Origin: Eurosta solidaginis
Lineage: Eukaryota > Arthropoda > Insecta > Diptera > Tephritidae
Length of the DNA: 64,000 nucleotides
Reading direction: 5' to 3'
Assembly: GCF_040869045.1 (NCBI RefSeq)
Contig: NC_090321.1
Coordinates: 72,511,183 to 72,575,182, forward strand
Shown: positions 1 through 11,160 of the stretch, one piece after another
Numbering within the stretch: the first letter of the stretch is position 1
Layout: each line of letters begins with the position of its first letter
The notes under the pieces: model-generated
Database searches by the model: none
The model's input: the letters and a program-made list of their open reading frames with translations, nothing else
What the model was told of the DNA's origin: nothing
Position numbers and translations under genes: made by a program

Positions 1-3
1 TGC

Positions 4-342
4 ATGACATATGATAATGAATATTTGTGCCATGCAGCCCATTGCTCAGCTATTTACGATTTACCAGTCTGGTCACAGGCTACTCATGCATCGATTAGGG
101 ATATGCTTGATGTTACTAGAAATAGTATGCGAATGGTGGCAAGACAGTTGGGAGCTGAGGAACAACGCGATTTATTTATATTGAACTTTCTAGAGTCCAG
201 ATTAGATAGCGTGTCACGTAGTCAGTGGGAATTGTTTCGGCCCACAGATCAAATTCCGAACTTGCAAAAAGATTTTTTCTCTTGGCTTGAGCGTCGTTGT
301 AGCGGGCTGTTAAGCCAAACCATACCGGCCGTCGGTAAGTAA
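4..342 (+). pseudogene. BEL gag fragment (DUF1759-like)
   Basis: An open frame of 112 codons resembles the C-terminal part of BEL-type Gag, which assembles the particle in the cytoplasm. The stretch with RLDSVSRSQWE, followed by PNLQKDFFSWLERRC, fits the DUF1759 pattern of a helical region ending in LxxFLExRC. The window begins inside it, so the true start is not visible. A TAA stop follows at 340. The downstream zinc-knuckle region is in another frame, so at least one frameshift separates them. It continues directly into the pol remnants. Confidence 0.7.
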
Positions 343-485
343 AGTGAGAAGCGCACAAACAATCCTGTCATGGATCAGCGCGCAAAGTTAAACAGTTCGT
401 CCATGGTTAAGTACAAGCCATGTCTCAGCTGCTCGCTCAGGAGATCATGCATTCCATAGATGTCCTACAATTGGACGTATGAGTC

Positions 486-701
486 GTGACCAGAAAATTA
501 AGCGATTTTTTGAGCTGGGGTTATGTCAAAATTGCCTGCGAAAAGGACATACAGCTCGGAACTATCTGTCGCTGTCCCAGGTGTAAAAGGGCACCCCATA
601 ATAGCATTATTTGTCCGAAGCTAGGTCCGAACTCCAAGGGGGAAGTTCCGCATGAGTTAATGGTAGCAACTCTGGAGGCGAGTTTCGATAAGGATCAATA
701 G
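486..701 (+). pseudogene. BEL Gag zinc-knuckle region, copy 1 (copy 2 at about 1386-1601)
   Basis: One frame reads CQNCLRKGHTARNY, a nucleic-acid-binding CCHC knuckle in which the last cysteine appears as tyrosine. A second cysteine cluster (CRCPRCKRAPHNSIICPKL) follows in the frame of this ORF. The frame change between the two clusters marks an indel. The region lies between Gag and protease, as in intact BEL elements, and recurs 900 bp downstream in the tandem copy with one extra base. Confidence 0.6.
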
Positions 702-716
702 CAACCAAAAACCGAA

Positions 717-1358
717 GTGGAAACTGGCCTCGGGGTTTCCAGTGCTGTTACTCCATCAGAATTCTGCGGACCTGTGAATAAGCCCGTAATAATGCGATCA
801 TCACTTATCAATCCTTGCTCCACTCTATTGGCTACTGCTCAGGTTCGTTTTGTAACGCAGGGTGGTATGACTATAAGACTACGTGCCATAAGTGACACTG
901 GCGCACAAGTGAACCTGATCAGCAAGGATGTCGTAGCTAATAATCAAATTTGCACGCATCGAACAAAGGTTAATGTTTCGTCGGCTATTGGAGCGCAATC
1001 CCAAGTTTGTAATAAGGCAATATCGGGTCATCTTATGTCACTTTACCTGGACGATTTGAGCATCTTTGTCACTTGTCTAGTGGTTCCCTCGATATTAGGT
1101 AAAATGTTATTGCCTCAAACACGATTACGGAAGCAAGATTTGCCCAGCGATATATCAACGTTTTTGGCTGATCCAACTTTCGACCAACCATCACCAGTAC
1201 AAATGCTTTTGGGCGTGGGTATATGGGCTCAACTGATGCAGGGAAATATGCGTCGATTAGCGTCATGCTTTGATCAGCGCGCAAAGTTAAACAGTTCGTC
1301 CATGGTTAAGTACAAGCCATGTCTCAGCTGCTCGCTCAGGAGATCATGCATTCCATAA
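717..1358 (+). pseudogene. BEL aspartic protease, truncated duplicate
   Basis: This retropepsin-like domain would cleave the Gag-Pol polyprotein. The catalytic motif ISDTGAQVNLIS sits near residues 58-69, followed by a hydrophobic segment and the LLGVGIWAQ region that normally leads into RT. At 1271 the frame runs into the start of the second 900-bp repeat copy and ends after about 30 unrelated residues. It is therefore a truncated by-product of the duplication. The frame has no ATG at its beginning; in an intact element it would be translated as part of pol. Confidence 0.75.
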
Positions 1359-1616
1359 ATGTCCTACAATTGGACGTATGAGTCGTGACCAGAAAATTAA
1401 GCGATTTTTTGAGCTGGGGTTATGTCAAAATTGCCTGCGAAAAGGACATACAGCTCGGAACTATCTAGTCGCTGTCCCAGGTGTAAAAGAGCACCCCATA
1501 ATAGCATTATTTGTCCGAAGCTAGGTCCGAACTCCAAGGGGGAAGTTCCGCATGAGTTAATGGTAGCAACTCTGGAGGCGAGTTTCGATAAGGATCAATA
1601 GCAACCAAAAACCGAA

Positions 1617-2879
1617 GTGGAAACTGGCCTCGGGGTTTCCAGTGCTGTTACTCCATCAGAATTCTGCGGACCTGTGAATAAGCCCGTAATAATGCGATCA
1701 TCACTTATCAATCCTTGCTCCACTCTATTGGCTACTGCTCAGGTTCGTTTTGTAACGCAGGGTGGTATGACTATAAGACTACGTGCCATAAGTGACACTG
1801 GCGCACAAGTGAACCTGATCAGCAAGGATGTCGTAGCTAATAATCAAATTTGCACGCATCGAACAAAGGTTAATGTTTCGTCGGCTATTGGAGCGCAATC
1901 CCAAGTTTGTAATAAGGCAATATCGGGTCATCTTATGTCACTTTACCTGGACGATTTGAGCATCTTTGTCACTTGTCTAGTGGTTCCCTCGATTTTAGGT
2001 AAAATGTTATTGCCTCAAACGCGATTACGGAAGCAAGATTTGCCCAGCGATATATCAACGTTTTTGGCTGATCCAACTTTCGACCAACCATCACCAGTAC
2101 AAATGCTTTTGGGCGTGGGTATATGGGCTCAACTGATGCAGGGAAATATGCGTCGATTAGCGTCATGCTTTGTAGCACAGGAGACTCGTTTGGGCTGGTT
2201 TCTATTCGGCGAAATGCCGACTAACGCTAGCGTTGTGGCAGTCCATGTAGCAGGAGTGGTAGATAGAATGGAAAATGAGTATCAACTTGAGCACTTAGTA
2301 CAACGTTTCTTTGAAGTAGAAAGCTTGCCAGGTGATGACTCCAATTGGACGACGGAGAAACAGGAATGTGAAACCCATTTCTTGGAGACCCACACATTCG
2401 ACACACAGGAGGGGCGCTATACTCTAGAAATTCCCTTACGACGCGACTGGGATCGTATTGGCTCCAATCGAGTGATAGCGCTCCAAAGATATTTACGACT
2501 GGAGCAGCGATTTAAACGAGAACCAATATTGAAAGAAAATTATCAGAACTTCATAAATGAGTATATATCAAAGGGATGGCTAAAGCTGGCAACAACTCCA
2601 CCGGAAAACAAACCATATTATATCCCCCACCATGAAATTACGAAGAAGTTTCGGGTAGTATTCGACGCATCTTGTATCACTGATTCCGGTGTTTCATTGA
2701 ATGATGTCCAAATGATCGGGCCCAAGTTGCAAAAGGATTTAATCGACCTTAATTGGGGTTTTCGTTTGCACGCATATGGGGTAACGGCAGATATTAAGAA
2801 GATGTTTCCGCAGGTGAAAATAGCAGCGCAACATTGGGACTTGCAACGAATATTTAGGTGCACACGCTGTATTGCATAA
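1617..2879 (+). pseudogene. BEL protease plus N-terminal reverse transcriptase
   Basis: This is the second copy of the protease (DTGAQ), continuing through ETRLGWFLFGEM and the linker into RT fingers and palm: YYIPHHEITKKFRVVFDAS, then VTADIKKMFPQVKI, which carries the first catalytic aspartate. The frame then breaks: after QHWDLQRIF it runs into a stop at 2877. In intact BEL elements roughly 50 further residues separate this point from the YMDD box, which here begins only a few bases later. An internal RT deletion with frameshift explains this. Confidence 0.85.
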
Positions 2880-4836
2880 CTTTTATATGGACGATTGTTT
2901 GGTCGGAGCTGATGCGGAGGAGGAATTGATGCTCTTATGCCAGCAGCTGAAACAGCTTTTAGCGGCCGGAGGTTTCGAACTTACTAAATGGCAGTCTAAC
3001 TCGGAAGATGTCTTACATTCCATTGGTTCGCAATTTGATGTTGACGGTGAATGGCTGAATGCGCATATGGAAGCATCAGTGTTGGGCCTTAAGTGGATTC
3101 CTTCAACGGATGAGTTAACTTTCACAGTGAAATCACTGCCAGATGTGGATCCAGCTTGTTGGACTAAGCGAATGGCTTTAAGTATCACCGCTCGAATGTA
3201 TGACCCGGATGGTTTGGCGTCACCATTTATAATCAAAGCAAAGATTTTACTTCAAAGAATTTGGCAGGAGAAATTAGGTTGGGATACAATTTTACCTGAA
3301 ATGCTAAGGATCGAATGGCAGGGTATTTTTTCTCAAATAAACCAGTTCAGAAGCCTTCGCATACCGCGCTGGATAGGATACGCACGACAATATGATTTGG
3401 CTTTGCATGGCTTTTCGGATGCAGCTATATATGCTGTAATACAATACAAGGGAGTAGTTACATCCAATGTATTGCTAGCGAAATCGAGAGTAGCACCCTT
3501 ACGAAAGGAGACCATACCACGGCTTGAGCTGCGGGCGGCAACGCTGCTCAGTGAGCTAATGCAGCGCGTATTGTCTATTTGTGAGGGTCATCACCGAATC
3601 ATAATCAGCTCGATTAATTGTTGGTCGGACTCCATGGTAGTTCTATACTGGTTAAGACGAGACAGCGGTAGCCTTAAACAATTTGTGGCTAATAGGGTAC
3701 GACAGATAAATAAAAATACAAACAATCACGAGTGGAGATATGTTCCAACTGACAGCAACCCAGCTGATATGGTTTCTAGCGGAATGGCGATGGATGAGTT
3801 AATCGCTTCTCAGCTGTGGTGGAATGGGCCAGAGTTTCTTCGTCTCCCAAAAAGCATATGGCCGAAGCTTCCAGAAGGCAACCACGAAAAGGTCGAAATA
3901 GAAGTGAACAAGGAATGCCGCCAAGTAAAGGTAGACCGAGAAAATAGGTTACAAGCAACAGAAGGGCGGAACGGTGAAGAGTCGATTGCGGCTCATGTCG
4001 GCACATTATTTATAAAAGAAGAATTATTGTTATATCGATATTCGTCTATTACTCGTTTAATAAGAGTGACGGCATGGATATTAAGATTTACTAAAAATTG
4101 TCGGACATCATTAGCAGATAGACGTAAGCAACATTTAAGCGTGAAGGAACTAGATCACTCATTAGCCTTCTGGATTAAGCAAGAGCAATGGGATCATTTC
4201 GAGGACGATATCCGAAAACTCAATAGATCCGGTCACGATAAGAATTCAGCTGAGGCTATTCGACTGTCGGATGCAATTGTAGTGCTGGCTCCTTTTATCC
4301 AAAATGGTATATTGCGTATGAGTGGGCGGTTACAAGAAGCAGATTTACCTGACTGCGAGCGCAATCCAGCGATACTACCAGGCAAGGGCAGATTGGCTTT
4401 TCTTATAGCTCGGTCGACGCATTTGAAACTGCTGCATTGCGGAGCACAGCAGCTGATATCGACTTTAAGACGCAATTATTGGATAATCGGTATACGAACA
4501 TTAGCTAAATCATTGGTTAAGAATTGTATGATGTGTGAAAGGCTGAGGGCAAAGCTGAGTGAACAAATGATGGGAAATCTTCCAGCTTGTAGAGTTCGTC
4601 CAGCCCGTCCATTTATGCATTCTGGGGTGGATTATGCAGGACCCATACAAGTACGTCCTGATCGTCGAAGGGGCAATGCGGTTATAAAGGGTTATATCGC
4701 TGTATTCGTGTGCATCGTTTCCAAGGCGGTGGGTGCATTTAGAGTTTGTTTCAGACTTAACAACCAACGCCTTCCTAATGGCATTTATTCGCTTCACCTC
4801 ACGCTACGGCCATTGTCTTCATCTATGGATCGATAA
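2872..4836 (+). pseudogene. BEL reverse transcriptase C-part, RNase H, integrase N-part
   Basis: The frame opens at the RT catalytic box (FYMDDCLVGAD), passes through RT thumb sequences, then RNase H (GFSDAA, LELRAATLLSE and CWSDSMVVLYWL carrying acidic residues), then the integrase zinc-binding region (the HCGAQQLISTLRRNYWI segment and CMMCERLRA) and the integrase core (SGVDYAGPI with the first catalytic aspartate). Near 4740 the frame shifts, and the last 30 or so residues are out of frame until the stop at 4834. The second catalytic aspartate (DNGTNFVG, about 4830) lies in another frame. Confidence 0.9.
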
Positions 4837-5529
4837 TGGAACAAATTTCGTAGGAGCTGAGCGAGAGCTGGTCGCACGCTGAAGACTTGGAAAGACTCGG
4901 ATATGTTTGAATCGCTATCGGCGCAACAAACTGAATGGCATTTTATTACTCCATCTGCTCCACATCAGGGAGGTTTGTGGGAGGCGGCTGTTAAGTCGGT
5001 GAAACATCATTTGCGGCGTGTTATGGGCGCTCGACTATTGACAATAGAAGCGATACAGACATTATTGGCAGAAATTGGTGCACTCCTGAACTCACGTCCA
5101 TTATGTGCCCAGAGTGCTGACCCTCGAGACTTGAATCCCATTACACCTGGACATCTACTCATTGGAGAAGCATTGGTTCCTACCTTAGGAGAGCAAATTC
5201 CAGTGGAACGGCCGGAGAATCGCCTTAGCTATTGGCAATCTCGCCAGCTCATCACTCAGAGATTTTGGAAGTTATGGAGTAATAGCTATCTACATGAACT
5301 TCAACAACGTCCAAAATGGCGAAAGGCGAGACAAAATCTTAAGGTAGGTGACTTGGTGGTCATCAAAAACGAATCTACGCCACCGACACTATGGAAAATG
5401 GGACGAGTAACAGAATTACATCCAGGCACTGATGGGTTGGTGCGCAACGTAACTATCTGGACGGGTCATAACACCACCAGTCGCCCTGTTCAGAAGGCCG
5501 GAGTATGTTCAAGCGATATGACTCTATAG
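4837..5529 (+). pseudogene. BEL integrase C-terminal half
   Basis: The open frame from 4903 reads TPSAPHQGGLWEAAVKSVK, containing the catalytic glutamate of the DDE triad, then LLAEIGALLNSRPL and a C-terminal DUF5641-like segment (LKVGDLVVIKNE, WKMGRVTELHPG) that ends BEL polyproteins. It is separated from the rest of integrase by a frameshift and stop. The stop at 5527 fits the natural end of pol. Confidence 0.88.
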
Positions 5530-5724
5530 GAACGAGAATAGTAGGCATTGTTTAGATTGTAAAAGGAATTTTTCTATTTGTACAAAAAAGCCTTGATATA
5601 ACATTCAGAAATAAACAAGTAAGGAAGGCTAAGTTCGGGTGTAACCGAACATTACATACTCAGTTGAGGGCTGTGGAGACAAAGTAAGGGAAAATCACCA
5701 TGTTGTAAAAAGAACCTAGGGTAA

Positions 5725-8700
5725 CCCTGGAATGTGTTTGTATGACATGTGTATCAAATGGAAGGTATTAAAGAGTATTTTAAGAGGAAGTGGGCCATAG
5801 TTCTATAGATGGACGCCATTTAGGGATATCGCCATAAAGGTGGACCAGGCCTGACTCTAGAATTTGTTTGTACGATATGGGTATCAAATGAAATGTGTTA
5901 ATGATAATTTTAATTTAATTTAATTTTTTTCGAGATATCGCCACAAAGGTGGACCAGGGGTGACTCTAGAATTTATTTTGTACGATATGGGTATCAAATG
6001 AAAGTTATTAATGCGTATTTTAAAAGGGCGTGGGCCAAAGTTCTATATATGGACGCCGTTTCGAGATATCGCCATAAAGATGGACCAGGGGTGACTCTAG
6101 AATTTGTTTGTACGATATGGGTATCAAACGAAAGGTGTTAATAAGTGTTTTAAAAGGGAGTGGACCTTAGTTCTATAGGTTGACGCCTTTTCGGAATATC
6201 GTTATAAAAGTGGACCAGGGGTGACTCTAGAATGCGTTTGTACGATATGGGTATCAAATGAAAGGTGTTAATGAGTATTTTAAAAGGGCGTGGGCCTTAG
6301 TTCTATAGGTGGACGCCTTTTCGAGATGTCGCCATAAAGGTGGACCAGGGGTGACTCTAGAATTTGTTTGTACGATATGGGTATCAAATGAAAGGTGTTA
6401 ATGAGTATTTTAAAAGGGCGTAGGCCTTAGTTCTATAGGTGGACGCCTTTTCGAAATATCGCCATAAAGGTGGACCAGGGGTGACTCTAGAATTTGTTTG
6501 TACGATATGGGTATCAAACGAAAGGTGTTAATAAGTGTTTTAAAAGGGAGTGGGCCTTAGTTCTATAGGTGGACGCCTTTTCGAAATATCGCCATAAAGG
6601 TGGACCAGGGGTGGCTCTAGAATTTGTTTGTACTATATGGGTATCAAATGAAAGGTGTTAATGAGTATTTTAAAAGGGCGTGGGCCTTAGTTCTATAGGT
6701 GGATGCCTTTTCGAGATATCGCCATAAACGTGGACCAGGGGTGACTCTAGAATTTGTTTGTACGATATGGGTATCAAACGAAAGGTGTTAATAAGTGTTT
6801 TAAAAGGGAGTGGGCCTTAGTTCTATAGGTGGACGCCTTTTCGGAATATCGTTATAAAAGTGGACCAGGGGTGACTGTAGAATGCGTTTGTACAATATGG
6901 TCTATAGGTGGACGCCTTTTCGAAATATGGCCATAAAGGTGGACCAGGGGCGACTCTAGAATTTGTTTGTACGATATGGGTATCAAATGAAAGGTGTTAA
7001 TGAGTATTTTAAAAAGGAGTGGGTCTTAGTTCTATGTGTGGACGCCTTTTCGAGATATCGCGATAAACGTGGACCAGGTGTGACTCTAGAATTTGTTTGT
7101 ACTATATGGGTATCAAATGAAAGGTGTTAATGAGTATTTTAAAAGGGAGTGGGCCTTAGTTCTATAGTTGGATGCCTTTTCGAGATATCGCCATAAACGT
7201 GGACCAGGGGTGACTCTAGAATTTGTTTGTACGATATGGGTATCAAATGAAAGGTGTTAATGAGTATTTTAAAAAGGAGTGGGCCTTAGTTCTATATGTG
7301 GACGCCTTTTCGAGATATCGCCATAAACGTGGACCAGGGGTGACTCTAGAATTTGTTTGTACTATATGGGTATTAAATGAAAGGTGTTAATGAGTATTTT
7401 AAAAGGGCGTGGGCCTTAGTTCTATAGATGGACGCCTTTTCGAAATATCGCCATAAAGGTGGACCAGGGGTTACTCTAGAATTTGTTTGTACGATATGGG
7501 TATCAAATGAAAGGTGTTAATAAGTATTTTAAAAGGACGTGGGCCTTAGTTCTATAGGTGGACGCCTTTTCGAAATATCGCCATAAAGGTGGACCAGGGG
7601 CGATTCTAGAATTTGTTTGTACGATATGGGTATCAAATGAAAGGTGTTAATGAGTATTTTAAAAAGGAGTGGGCCTTAGTTCTATGTGTGGACGCCTTTT
7701 CGAGATATCGCCATAAACGTGGACCAGGGGTGACTCTAGAATTTGTTTGTACTATATGGGTATCAAATGAAAGGTGTTAATGAGTATTTTAAAAGGGAGT
7801 GGGCCTTAGTTCTATAGGTGGACGCCTTTTCGGAATATCGTTATAAAAGTGGACCAGGGTTGACTCTAGAATGCGTTTGTACAATATGGGTATCAAACGA
7901 AAGGTGTTAATAAGTGTTTTAAAAGGGAGTGGGCCTTAGTTCTATAGGAGGACGCCTTTTCGGAATATCGTTATAAAAGTGGACCAGGGGTGACTCTAGA
8001 ATGCGTTTGTACAATATGGTCTATAGGTGGACGCCTTCTCGAAATATCGCCATAAAGGTGGGCCAGGGGCGACTCTAGAATTTGTTTGTACGATATGGGT
8101 ATCAAATGAAAGGTGTTAATGAGTATTTTAAAAAGGAGTGGGCCTTAGTTCTATATGTGGACGCCTTTTCGAGATATCGCCATAAACGTGGACCAGGTGT
8201 GACTCTAGAATTTGTTTGTACTATATGGGTATCAAATGAAAGGTGTTAATGAGTATTTTAAAAGGGAGTGGGCCTTAGTTCTATAGGTGGATGCCTTTTC
8301 GAGATATCGCCATAAACGTGGACCAGGGGTGACTCTAGAATTTGTTTGTACGATATGGGTATCAAATGAAAGGTGTTAATGAGTATTTTAAAAAGGAGTG
8401 GGCCTTAGTTCTATATGTGGACGCCTTTTCGAGATATCGCCATAAACGTGGACCAGGGGTGACTCTAGAATTTGTTTGTACTATATGGGTATCAAATGAA
8501 AGGTGTTAATGAGTATTTTAAAAGGGCGTGGGCCTTAGCTCTATAGGTGGACGCCTTTTCGAAATATCGCCATAAAGGTGGACCAGGGGTGACTCTAGAA
8601 TTTGTTTGTACGATATGGGTATCAAATGAAAGGTGATAATGAGTATTTTAAAAGGGTGTGGGCCTTAGTTCTATAGGTGGACGCCTTTTCGAAATATCGT

Positions 8701-8999
8701 CATAAAGGTGGGCCAGGGGTGACTCTAGAATTTTTTTGTACGATATGGGTATCAAAAGAAAGGTGTTAATGAGTATTTTAAAAAGGAGTGGGCCTCAGTT
8801 CTATATTTGTTACGCCTTTTCGAGATATCGCCATAAACGTGGACCAGGGGTGACTCTAGAATGTGTTTGTACAATATGGGTATCAAATTAAAGGTACTAA
8901 TGAGGGTTTTAAAAGGGAGTGGCCCTTAGTTGTATATGTTAAGGCGTTTTCGCGATATCGACCAAAATGTGGACCAGGGTGGTCCAGAACATCATCTGT
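5725..8999 (+). repeat. 130-bp tandem satellite array, about 26 units
   Basis: The block GGACCAGGGGTGACTCTAGA recurs every 130 bases (for example 6342, 6472, 6602), followed by TACGATATGGGTATCAAATG and GTGGGCCTTAGTTCTATAGG. Units differ at scattered sites. Outer units are most divergent, as expected for an array homogenised from its middle. Two units (about 6850-6950 and 7970-8060) share one identical internal deletion of about 50 bp. There is no coding potential. Confidence 0.95.
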
Positions 9000-9078
9000 C
9001 GGGTACCGCTAATTTATTTATATATGTAATACCACGAACAGTATTCCTTCCAAGATTCCAAGGGCTTTTGATTTCGCC
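6841..9078 (+). repeat. Higher-order repeat of about 1,119 bp within the satellite
   Basis: The deletion junction CAATATGGTCTATAGG lies before 6901 and again before 8020, an offset of 1,119 bp. The rare variant GGACCAGGTGTGAC occurs at 7071 and 8190 with the same offset. Eight full 130-bp units plus one short unit therefore form a higher-order unit repeated about twice. The end of the second copy is approximate. Confidence 0.75.
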
Positions 9079-9119
9079 CTGCAAAACTTTCATTTTCTTC
9101 TACTTAATATGGTAGGTGT

Positions 9120-11160
9120 TAGAGATATACGCCGCCGATAAACGCCGCCGCCGCCGATTTTGGTCGTTTTTCGCACGCCGCCGCCGAATGTCAAAAATAT
9201 CGGCGCGGCGGCGCGGCGTCGGCGCGTTAGTATATTTTTTACTCGTTTAAGACTGTTTAGGCCATTTATTGTTCATGTCGAAAATTGGTCGGATATGGTC
9301 GAAAGTGGTATCAACGGATGCCAGTTATAAGAAACTAATTGCCAAATTTAACCCTTTATAACTATTCAAAAGTTATTTAAAATAACAGGCGCTTTCGATG
9401 CCAGCTTAACACGGATTTTGCATCACCCAATTCAGCAAGTTATTAAAACAGAACAGTAAAAGATAAGTTATATAATAAATTTATATGCTCACTTTGCATT
9501 TTTGAAAAAATTAATAATGAACAATTAATTCAAATAAAATGACCCAAGGCGAACATGTTTTTAAATTGTCCTCAAGAATAAGCGAAATCAGTGATGCAAA
9601 ATCCTTTGGTAGGTTCTAGGGGCATAAACACTCCTTTGAAATTATTCTTACCTCATACTTAAGTTGAGGATATATGTACTTATGAGAAGGGTTTGAAGAA
9701 TCACTAAGTCTTACATTCAAACATCTATTGTTTATTTGCGAAATTATACAATAGCGTCTGAAATGTTAATTTTGATTTTCACACTTCATCCTTAACACCC
9801 AAGTCTCCCGGTTTGACATTTCCTAAAGTTGGCGGCCCTATCCAAAACTAGTCCCTTGGAGTGAATCACATTGATTATAGCCAATCAACAAAGCTTAAAT
9901 ATCACCTACACGTTACGGCTCCTTTTACAAATGTGAATACGTAGGCACATATATCTATCAGGTGAGGCTTTGTCCTTCGCAAGAACACTCAAAGTGGTGA
10001 AGCAAAAGCTTTCCCAAGACAGTGGAACTAATGACCGTGTTTGATACTACCCTAACGTAGTGGACAGTCGAACTTGTCGGAAAACTGAAGCTACGCGGTC
10101 ATCCATAATGAGCTCCTATATCGTAAGGCCGGAAAACAGTAGTTAACAACTTTCAACTTAAAATCCGTCGTCTTTCATTCTAAATTTAATTTAACGAAGA
10201 CTATTGAAATCAATGTTGTGAACACCAACGTCTGCAATCTTTGGTCTACATTTTAAAAATTTTATCCAGGGTCCTTGTAAAATTTTAATTATGTAGATGC
10301 GCCGAGGATTATACGATTTTCACCCATGTCGCAATGACATCCACTTAGACTGCTTATGATTTCGAGGGCGGCATCCTTGGCCGAAAAGTCACTCCCTAAC
10401 GTTTCAAGGTGTTTCTCTGGTGTAGCTCGGCAGCATAGCGCGACAAAAGCATACGTTGGAAAGTCTTCGGAGCTACACCTAGAGCTTCTAGGAAAGTGAC
10501 GTCGACGAAAGTATGATTTCGAAGTCGCAGTCCTATAGCTTCTGTACTGGCGTATGGTGTGAGGCTCAGGAGGCGTGGTAGCGACTGGTGGTAGGGATTC
10601 CTACTGTTCGCACATCGGGAATTGTAGCTCTAAAAAACAGCCGAAAAAACTGGAGGCGCTCTGTGCCACGAGAGTCATGAGTATTAATAGACCATTAATA
10701 GCAACCCTAAGTCGCCTTTATGCGTGACCGCCAAGGAGCGACAAATGATTTAAAGAAATTGTGTTCGCGACGATTATTAGGAGTTAACCCTAGGTGAAAC
10801 TACGCTTTGCACGAGATATACAGGCAAAAGTGTGACTATTTTATGTATCCCTATTTCTTTTCAGCAGACGCAGCAGTACCAATTCCAAAGACCGGGGTTA
10901 GGTTCGAAGCCTCTCTGGAGCAAGCGAACGAGGGACAATCCTTTCGCAAGGAGCTACTCCTGAAAATGTTTGAATGGTCTGCGAGATTTTGATGCAAAAC
11001 CCCCGGATATTTCCGAAATGGCCAACACGTTTATTTCCTTAAATACATATAAACAAAACCTTTCCTAAATATTATTTTTTTAAATAGAAAAATGAAGCTT
11101 TTAAAGTAAGAACACCGCCTACGCCGCCGCCGCCGATAAAGTAATCGGCGTAAACCTCTA
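9120..11160. mobile_element. hAT-type element, 2.04 kb, non-autonomous
   Basis: Perfect 8-bp target duplications GTAGGTGT lie at 9112-9119 and 11161-11168. The termini are inverted: 5' TAGAGATATACGCCGCCGAT, and the reverse complement of the 3' end begins TAGAGGTTTACGCCGAT. TAGNG ends with 8-bp TSDs are the hAT signature. The ends are rich in GCCGCC and can form strong GC hairpins (9130-9230, 11115-11150). No transposase is recognisable. Removing it restores continuity of element C (…TATGGTAGGTGT-CACACCC…). Confidence 0.88.

Larger units (their letters stand above)
371..2170. repeat. Exact head-to-tail duplication, 2 x 900 bp, inside BEL
   Basis: 371-1270 and 1271-2170 are almost identical; both begin GATCAGCGCGCAAAG and every shared landmark is offset by exactly 900 bases. 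Only a few substitutions or indels were seen, for example CTATCTG against CTATCTAG near 560 and 1465. The unit covers the end of gag, the zinc knuckle and the protease. Confidence 0.95.
1..5616 (+). mobile_element. Defective BEL/Pao LTR retrotransposon (5' end outside window)
   Basis: Domain order is gag (DUF1759-like), zinc knuckle, aspartic protease, reverse transcriptase, RNase H, integrase and a C-terminal DUF5641-like segment. This order and the motifs (DTGAQ protease, YMDD polymerase, GVDYAGP integrase) are typical of BEL/Pao. The copy is dead: gag and pol lie in several frames, 900 bp are duplicated in tandem, part of the RT palm is missing near 2865, and integrase is frameshifted near 4740. 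No LTR could be delimited. The right side runs into another repeat at 5617, so the 3' LTR is either short and unrecognised or was lost there. Confidence 0.9.

Noticed and set aside
2860..2875. Possible intron joining the two RT halves of the BEL element
   Set aside because: The missing sequence is coding sequence absent from the DNA, not extra DNA; a deletion fits and no donor/acceptor pair is needed.
5725..8999. A regular array that could be mistaken for CRISPR
   Set aside because: The whole 130-bp unit repeats with no unique spacers, and the surroundings are clearly eukaryotic transposons; it is a satellite.
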